From contig CM041292.1 in NCBI GenBank assembly GCA_023052935.1, positions 39,687,639 through 39,751,638 of the forward strand: DNA of 64,000 nucleotides, read 5' to 3'. This document shows, one piece after another, positions 60,001 to 64,000 of this stretch. A program made the translations under genes and the position numbers. The notes beneath the pieces were generated by a model. It was given only the letters and a program-made list of their open reading frames with translations. It was not told the origin of the DNA and did no database searches. This DNA comes from Piezodorus guildinii. Taxonomy: Eukaryota > Arthropoda > Insecta > Hemiptera > Pentatomidae. Position 1 is the first letter of the stretch. Every line of letters begins with the position of its first letter.

Positions 60001-61711
60001 TATGTTTCAAAACATACCGTGCAAAAATTGAAAGAACTGGGCTACGAAGTTCTTCCGCACCCACCATATACTCCCGACTTGTCTCCAACAGATTACCATC
60101 TGTTCAGGAATTTAGACAACTTCGTCAAAGTAAAACTTTTTGAAAATGATGATCAAGTGAAAAGTACGTTTTCAGATTTTGTTTCACTTAAAAGGTCACA
60201 GTTTTTCAGTACGGAGTTAAAAAAAGTTGGTGTCACGTTGGGAAAAATGTGTAGAAAAAGAAGGTAAATACTTTGAATAAAATTATCTTGTTTTCATATC
60301 GTATTTTTAAAAAAAAATCCTTTACCTTGAAAAGGGACATTTCATGTGATACAACCCAATAATTTCAACAATTTATTTTCTGCTAACGTTTCGACCCTCA
60401 TTGTGGGTCATCATCAGGGCTAAAAAGATATACCTACTATTTTCATTCTATCAAACTTTACCTAGTATCCAATTGCCCACAATACGGAACGTATCTCCAA
60501 TCTACTCCATATTTCAATGTTTCTTATTTCATGTATTTTTTTATATCTTTGTAAATTATCTTTAGCCATTATCTGCTCTGTATAACACTCGCATTATTAT
60601 ACCTTATACCTTGTAATTTAATTAATCTATTCCTCTCCACATCTAGTTCCTTTTTATGTTTTAATATTGACATCCTATAGCTTAATAGTTCTTTAAAATA
60701 TTATATTTAATCTTATTGTATATTTTTAGCCCCGATGATGACCCACAATGGGGGTCAAAACGTTGGCAGACAATAAATGGTTGAAACTACTGAATGCATC
60801 ATTCATCGACCACCACCCGGACTAATTCCTTCTAGTAATTCTCAACGGTCACCTGATTATATCCACTATGAAAAAAATTATATTTCTTTCAACATGCGAT
60901 TTAGGACTTCCAGGAGAGCCATATCATTCTTTTAGTTTTAAATTAACCTTAAAGTGTATTTTTTATCACAGAATCACAAGATAAGCATTTTTCCTGGTTT
61001 TCTAAAAATTTTCCCTACTCTTACCATTGCTCGAAAAAGCCATTTTATGACAGGTATCTCAAAGGTAATAAAATTCGGTACTACTTTTATTCAATGGTAT
61101 TTTCGCTGAAATTAAGTCTTTTTCATTAGCGGTGGGAATGGAAAGAAAATTGAAAGTTTGGCAAATCGGTCATTTTCATGCGTCTTCTCGTATCTCTAAT
61201 ACGCTTGGTCCTACAAAAAATCTTTTCTTAACAATTTTTTTAGAAAATTAGTTGTCTTTTTTCTACGATGAAGCTTAAAAATAAAAAAATGCACTGGAAA
61301 AAGACACCTGATAAAGTGCCAATTTTAGACCGATTTTTACGATGTTGTAACGGAAAATTGAGTTCAGCACAACCTAATGGTCCTAAACAATATTAAAAAA
61401 TAAAATAAAAGTATTCATCTTTTGTGGAGTGAACCCTCTTTGTCAACCTCTATTGACCGTACTATATTAATTCATACGCGCTATTTTTTTTTTTCAGTTT
61501 TCAATCAGAAGACGGTACCTCCGTACAGGCCTCCGGTAGCCAAGTAGCCCTCGGAGCAGAAGAACCAGGCCAGGCAGTGTCCGGAACATACTCTTACATC
61601 GCTCCTGATGGCACCCCCATCACCACTAACTGGTACGCCGACCAAACCGGCTTTCACGCTGAAGGAGCACATCTCCCCAAAGCACCAGAAGGACACGTCA
61701 GATCTCTTTAG
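50997..61711 (+). CDS. RR-1 cuticular protein (gene 2; exons 50997-51008, 52322-52433, 54745-54883, 61498-61711)
   Basis: Predicted secreted chitin-binding cuticle protein of 158 aa, typical RR-1 size. Residues 1-18/19 (MISKTALIASFLVAVSYAA) are a signal peptide. Residues 20-75 are a Pro/Tyr/Phe-rich linker (PYPTYNQFGLTYSG, GFPYPSSRNLEYSVPP). Residues ~80-150 are the RR-1 region: FDGTFSYGFQSEDG, then G-x8-G-x6-W-Y-A-D-Q-T-G-F-x7-P-x2-P. Two consensus positions differ: Y to W before YAD, and E to Q in ADQTG. All four exons join in phase (0, 1, 2) with GT/AG borders, and the phase-2 break after TyrGly matches gene 1, showing common ancestry. Introns are 1313, 2311 and 6614 bp; the last two contain mobile elements. 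It belongs to the family of endocuticle structural proteins; the exact tissue and stage are unknown. Confidence 0.9.
51205..52150 (-). repeat. Dispersed repeat family D, copy 4 (gene 2 intron 1)
   Basis: GCGATCAGCACACGACTTTC (51220), TTCAGTTTAGTTGGAAACAT (51318), CTTCCTACGGTATATTAAAC (51618) and GTCCTTTTTGCTGGGAGTTT (52047) are shared with other copies in the window. Together they outline a repeat at least 900 bp long with no open frame. Confidence 0.5.
52322..52433 (+). CDS. Gene 2 coding exon 2 (signal peptide core, start of mature protein)
   Basis: The acceptor is TATTTTTCCAG ending at 52321. It encodes TALIASFLVAVSYAAPQFRAA and onward to YSGQQ, with donor GTAAAA at 52434 in phase 1. It is too short to stand out as an open frame alone and is recognised from the spliced protein. 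Confidence 0.85.
52949..53530 (-). CDS. Open frame inside the Penelope-like element, 193 codons
   Basis: The ATG (minus strand, 53530) follows directly after the repeat, and the frame runs through the whole internal region into the second repeat, ending at its CCC-TGA. The product is Ser/His/Thr/Gln-rich and basic (MIKRTREQQKD, SSHHHNSSSKKV, RYHTRLNSNGFL). I see no known domain. It could be the N-terminal part of the element polyprotein left after an internal deletion. Not a host gene. Confidence 0.45.
   Translation of the reverse strand: MIKRTREQQKDTSSSTLRRSAEYKIASKTYILSTSQQQQAFSSQQAIISTPSGDSRSSHHHNSSSKKVTTPRSPPQRPNPQSTALLDSSRPSHRYHTRLNSNGFLTHLPTQHHTKTLHTPSSLVTSHLSITSLDTSFSQTQNVSSSTPYHLSSVITNNDHHHIFSSLKSQFPQNRKAFNNLCNLQFPFSHHAP
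53564..53829. repeat. Perfect 132-bp palindrome with 2-nt spacer
   Basis: 53564-53695 is the exact reverse complement of 53698-53829; only AC (53696-53697) separates the arms. Each arm is a Penelope-like terminal repeat. Confidence 0.93.
53725..53753 (+). ncRNA. Hammerhead-ribozyme-like core in the terminal repeat
   Basis: CTGATGA (53725-53731), a stem GACCC (53733-53737)/GGGTC (53745-53749), then GAAA (53750-53753) match the catalytic boxes and stem II of a hammerhead ribozyme. One extra base (T 53732) lies before the stem. The same motif is on the minus strand at 52924-52953, 53638-53667 and about 60388-60418, with the stem kept while the loop changes. I could not find a convincing stem III with a cleavage triplet, so activity is doubtful. 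Confidence 0.4.
53860..54330 (-). repeat. Dispersed repeat family D, copy 5 (gene 2 intron 2)
   Basis: CTTCCTGCATTACGTTTTAC, GAATTCGATGTAAAATATGC, ATGACTTCTCGTTTTCGTGA and CTCAGGTGGTACTAAAACGT recur elsewhere in family D. Interrupted by a T tract (53969-54003). Confidence 0.5.
54745..54883 (+). CDS. Gene 2 coding exon 3 (Pro/Tyr-rich linker, RR-1 start)
   Basis: The acceptor is ATGATTACAG ending at 54744. It encodes GFPYPSSRN through VAILRQSQDTSFDGTFSYG, with donor GTAAAC at 54884 in phase 2. The RPVAILR segment resembles PPAILRMSND at the same place in gene 1, supporting paralogy outside the core domain. Confidence 0.85.
54884..56704. other. Gene 2 intron 3, first part
   Basis: AT-rich intron, no element recognised. 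Confidence 0.45.
56718..57095 (+). mobile_element. Jockey-like family 1, 5'-truncated copy with 13-bp target duplication
   Basis: AAATGTCATTACA is repeated at 56705-56717 and 57096-57108. The insert aligns with the copies at 6545 and 26155 (CAATCCTTACAATCCAAAAT; AATGCTCCATATTTTGTCAC) and ends with the family 3' UTR (AGATGGCCCCGAGATCTTCT to CAGTTGTAAAT) and an A-rich tail. A 14-bp deletion (CTTCGAAAAATCCT-like) shifts the frame. Confidence 0.85.
57109..57899. other. Gene 2 intron 3, AT-rich part
   Basis: A 16-bp direct repeat (GAGAAGTGTAATGTAAT) occurs 2.5 times at 57587-57630. Otherwise nothing. Confidence 0.45.
57900..58540 (-). pseudogene. RTE-like reverse transcriptase fragment
   Basis: On the minus strand, 58520-58350 reads LTVSLALEYAIENMMHTEKC, then LGCQIAALRYANDLILLGKD. 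The Y-A-N-D-L box is the polymerase Y/F-A-D-D motif with the second Asp preserved and the first changed to Asn. Later frames give GLEINREKMKCLI, FEHVDKYMYLG and LKVRIYKAIILL, all in the expected order. Several frameshifts and stops. It lies inside gene 2 intron 3, opposite to the gene. Confidence 0.75.
58541..59404. other. Gene 2 intron 3, partly GC-richer
   Basis: 58730-59040 is less AT-rich (GCGCTAATGGCAGATCTAGC) but I cannot identify it; the remainder is AT-rich. Confidence 0.4.
59421..60871. mobile_element. Penelope-like element with inverted terminal repeats, split by mariner
   Basis: AAAAAATTATATTTCT (16 bp) is repeated at 59405-59420 and 60872-60887. The left repeat runs 59421-59465 and resumes at 60362-60420 after the mariner (GGTGGCGGTCAATGAATGAA; then CTAACGTTTCGACCCTCATT). 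The inverted right repeat is 60728-60871. The spacer (60421-60727) has no coding sequence. Compared with 52814-53829 the repeats are more diverged, and the right hammerhead-like core is degraded (CGATGATGA, CAAAAC). Confidence 0.6.
59468..60359 (+). mobile_element. Internally deleted mariner nested in the Penelope-like element
   Basis: Flanking TA at 59466-59467 and 60360-60361, with host sequence reading through when it is removed. Frames give EAARNICKAFGEGSVNERTI, RRWFAKFSAGDTILENFPRG and STVSRHLKCIGKVKKFDTWV (the paired-type HTH N-terminal half). The next segment jumps to LKELGYEVLPHPPYTPDLSP and TDYHLF, with the third catalytic Asp of the D,D34D triad. The middle with the first two Asp is deleted. 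A frameshift near 60225 moves the end to WEKCVEKEGKYFE. The 3' TIR (ends CAACCCAA) remains; the 5' TIR is missing, compared with 327-358. Confidence 0.85.
61498..61711 (+). CDS. Gene 2 coding exon 4 (RR-1 chitin-binding domain)
   Basis: The acceptor is a long T tract ending TTTTCAG at 61497; one base completes the split glycine. It encodes FQSEDGTSVQASGS through GAHLPKAPEGHVRSL and stops at TAG 61709-61711. It aligns residue for residue with gene 1 exon 3 over the consensus but lacks that gene's polar C-terminal tail. Confidence 0.9.
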
Positions 61712-61750
61712 GAAGACAACTCGATTATCTTAAATGGCTGTAAATAATTG

Positions 61751-61756
61751 AATAAA
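61751..61756 (+). terminator. Gene 2 poly(A) signal AATAAA
   Basis: AATAAA lies 40 bases after the stop codon in a T-rich downstream context. Confidence 0.75.
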
Positions 61757-61764
61757 ATCTCTTA

Positions 61765-62160
61765 CACACAACATTTTTTATTAATATAATCTACCTTATC
61801 ACAGTAAAAAAATAAATCGACTTATAACTATTACGATGAACATTTTCAATTTAAGATTATAGTTATCAGGGAAATTATAAATTCGATGAGTAAAATTTGT
61901 TTAGTCACCATATTATCACCATTAATATAGTCCGTTGTAAACAATATTTTGCTACAGAACAAAAACAGGAAAAGTGAAAAATTTGATATTTGTATCACAT
62001 TTTTCTTATTATTCGATGCTGTTTTATAAATTTTGCAACCAAGATATTTTCAGAAATGAATCATAAAGAGGAATTTTCAATACTCCTATACTTGATTACT
62101 ACTATAATATTAATATTAATAAATTATACGGACATAACTGAACATGAAGTCTCTATTCTT
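61765..62160 (+). repeat. Diverged tandem duplication 3' of gene 2, unit 1
   Basis: TTATTAATATAATCTACCTT, TTTCAATTTAAGATTATAGT and GAAATGAATCATAAAGAGGA find counterparts in order about 1.0-1.3 kb downstream (62773, 62849, 63373). Confidence 0.55.
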
Positions 62161-62764
62161 ATAGAATAGAATAGAATACAAAAAAAAAAAAAAAAATATT
62201 ATTCTGGAACAATGTCCTTTAAGAATAACAATTATGGACAAAATAATAAATTATTACAAGAATGAAAAAAAAGGAAGAAAGGGCCATAGTGTCATCTCTA
62301 CTTACAACTTCTAGAAATAAATAACTAAGAATAAACATACAATGTAACTTTTACATCTCATTAAAGTAAGTACATTAGAGTAAAATTCACCTTACATATG
62401 TTGGCATAATAAAACTTAGCTTACATCAGGCTGAAGAGAAAGGAAGTATTGAAATAGGAGTTATTTAAACGATGATAGAGAAGGAGCATGACGGATGTTT
62501 GAAGGAAGAGTATTCTACAAGGCAGTGGGACGGGCTTACAAGGAGCAATCATAATGTTATACTTGAAACAATAGGTTGCTTGTCTCTTTAGTGCTGTTTT
62601 TAGGTACTTTCGTACCTGTTATAGAATGAGATCATGCATTGTGTACATGTGAGATAACGGCAGACAATCTGTTTGAGTTAATAAATACTTATAAATGGTA
62701 GATATTTACTTTGAATCGAGATTGGATATTGGCTAATCTCATATGGTTTTAACTGTATTAAAAT

Positions 62765-63475
62765 ACAATATTTTTATTAATAAAATCAACCTTATTATTA
62801 TTGTCAAAAAATAAAATGAATTATTACTATAACGATAGATACTTATAATTCAAGATTATAGCTATAAACAAAACTATAAATCATAAATATGATCGGTAAA
62901 ATTGTCTTTAGTTAAGTGTCAAAACAACCTTATCAAAATTAAATTATAACAATTTAAATAATTACTATTGCTTCGTTATGCCCGACCCAGGAACACGGTG
63001 GAGCCTCCTTAGTTGATGCGTTGGCCTTCTTTTCCTTCCAAAATCTCCTTATCCTCTCACTGAGCTCTTTTCTTTGTTCTTCAGTCCAAGCTTCAGAGGC
63101 CCTGGTGTTGGGTTTATCTTTAAATTGTTGATTTGAGTTCTGAATTTACATCTGTCCCGTACACTGTCTTCTGAGATGTTGATTTCCTGGAGATCTGTTT
63201 CAGTTTCACGAAGCCAGCTATTCTTTGTTTTTAATGAGAGGGCTAGGTTGATGATTTTTTAAGTTATTCTACCAATGTCCATTCTGATAATAAACAATAT
63301 TGTGGACAAATATCTTATTTTTTGTCGACTGTGATGCTATTTTATTAATATTACACCAAAGAATTAATCGTTAATGAATCATAAGGAAGTACATTCAGTA
63401 ATCCTAAACTGTATTAGTTCCCTAATAATATTAGTAATAAATAATAAAAACATAAACGAACAAGTAGTCTTGATT
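62765..63475 (+). repeat. Diverged tandem duplication 3' of gene 2, unit 2
   Basis: Counterparts TTATTAATAAAATCAACCTT, ATAATTCAAGATTATAGCTA and GTTAATGAATCATAAGGAAG. The unit is lengthened by an RT fragment at 62985-63285 that unit 1 lacks. A further shared block (ATAAATGG..GATTGGATATTGG) lies at 62693 and 63954, suggesting a repeat period of about 1.0-1.3 kb. Confidence 0.55.
62985..63285 (-). pseudogene. Non-LTR retrotransposon polyprotein C-terminus
   Basis: Minus-strand frames read NLALSLKTKNSWLRETETDL, QEINISEDSVRDRCKFRT, then TRASEAWTEEQRKELSERIR and RFWKEKKAN. The pairing of an L-x-E-x-x-I-x-x-x-D-x-x-D-R block with W-T-E-E-R-K-x-x-x-S-E-R-x-x-x-x-W occurs at the end of RTE-type insect elements. 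It is inserted in duplication unit 2. Confidence 0.6.
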
Positions 63476-63607
63476 CAAGATCTTAAAGCAATAGTTTGCT
63501 AGTACCTTTACTACTGCTATCAAGTTCTATTGATCCTCTTATAAAATAAAGTTCTACATTTTAAAGATGGGAGATACTCGCCGAAAATTGGTTAAATTCA
63601 GTAGTAA

Positions 63608-63905
63608 TTTATTTATTTATTCGTTTGGCACGACAGGACTTTGAGACTCTTGTCCACACGGTATGGTTTCCTAGGATTCCACACCATGATCCTCGGTAAT
63701 ATTTTATAGGATCGGGTCATAACTCCCTACACCTATTTTTGTATATAGTCACCAGTTACCTGACAGGTCTCACATACCCGAGTGTAGGTTGTGGGTAAAT
63801 AACCATTTAATTACCCCATCAAGCCCTCACGAGACTGGAATTCGAACTTACAACCTTTGCCGTGGTAGACTAACGCTCTAGATTAGTACTGGTAGACAGC
63901 ATATG
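63608..63905 (-). mobile_element. SINE family C with tRNA-like head
   Basis: On the minus strand: TCTAGAGCGTTAGTCTACCA, GGTTGTAAGTTCGAATTCCA (box B-like GTTCGAATTCC), then TATGTGAGACCTGTCAGGTA, TACAAAAATAGGTGTAGG and a tail AATAAATAAATAAATTAC. The body matches 32360-32540. Confidence 0.65.
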
Positions 63906-64000
63906 ACGGGCTCTATCATTATAATAAACACGTCAAAAATAGTATAAATTACTATAAATGGAAATTGGATATCGGTTTATCCTGAATGATATTAATTTAA

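Noticed and set aside
61505..61696. Minus-strand frame opposite gene 2 exon 4
   Set aside because: Antisense shadow of the RR-1 exon.

Overview
The window is strongly AT-rich, repeat-dense nuclear DNA from an insect. Two genes carry the arthropod Rebers-Riddiford (RR-1) cuticle chitin-binding domain, split by introns in the usual cuticle-gene way. They have arthropod TATA plus TCAGT-like initiator promoters. A nuclear fragment of mitochondrial ATP6 makes sense with the invertebrate mitochondrial code. I cannot fix the order; a hemimetabolous insect or a beetle would fit.

Only two host genes are convincing, both on the plus strand. Gene 1 (19403-24527, three coding exons, 655 aa) joins a signal peptide and a very long Gln/Ser-rich region to a C-terminal RR-1 domain. 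Gene 2 (50997-61711, four coding exons, 158 aa) is a compact RR-1 protein whose last intron of 6.6 kb is filled with transposon debris. Both begin with a 12-nt coding exon and break the reading frame at the same place (Tyr-Gly | Phe) just before the RR-1 exon, so they are paralogues about 31 kb apart.

The rest is mobile-element archaeology. 1-6700: fragments of RTE-like, I/LOA-like and Jockey-like non-LTR retrotransposons. 7922-10923 and 34940-38596: two copies of a large foldback element whose inverted arms carry 21-bp terminal repeats and ~112-bp tandem repeats, with no transposase. 12195-13260: a Jockey-type ORF1 remnant. 16586-19010: a non-autonomous terminal-inverted-repeat (TIR) element and an inverted fragment of it. 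25995-33940: more non-LTR ends, a TIR element, SINEs and the ATP6 NUMT. 38665-47170: MITEs, a hAT end, tRNA-derived SINEs and Jockey ends. Gene 2 introns: two Penelope-like elements with a hammerhead-like core motif (52814-53829, and 59421-60871 with a broken mariner inside), plus a Jockey end and an RTE fragment. 61765-64000: an old tandem duplication with an RT fragment and a SINE. Several insertions keep perfect 13-16 bp target-site duplications, so they are fairly young.

The most unusual structure is the foldback family. The two arms within each copy share diagnostic sequence that differs between copies, and the non-repetitive core lies in opposite orientation in the two copies. Coordinates of degenerate repeats were read by eye and may be off by tens of bases; exon, promoter and target-duplication coordinates were counted base by base.
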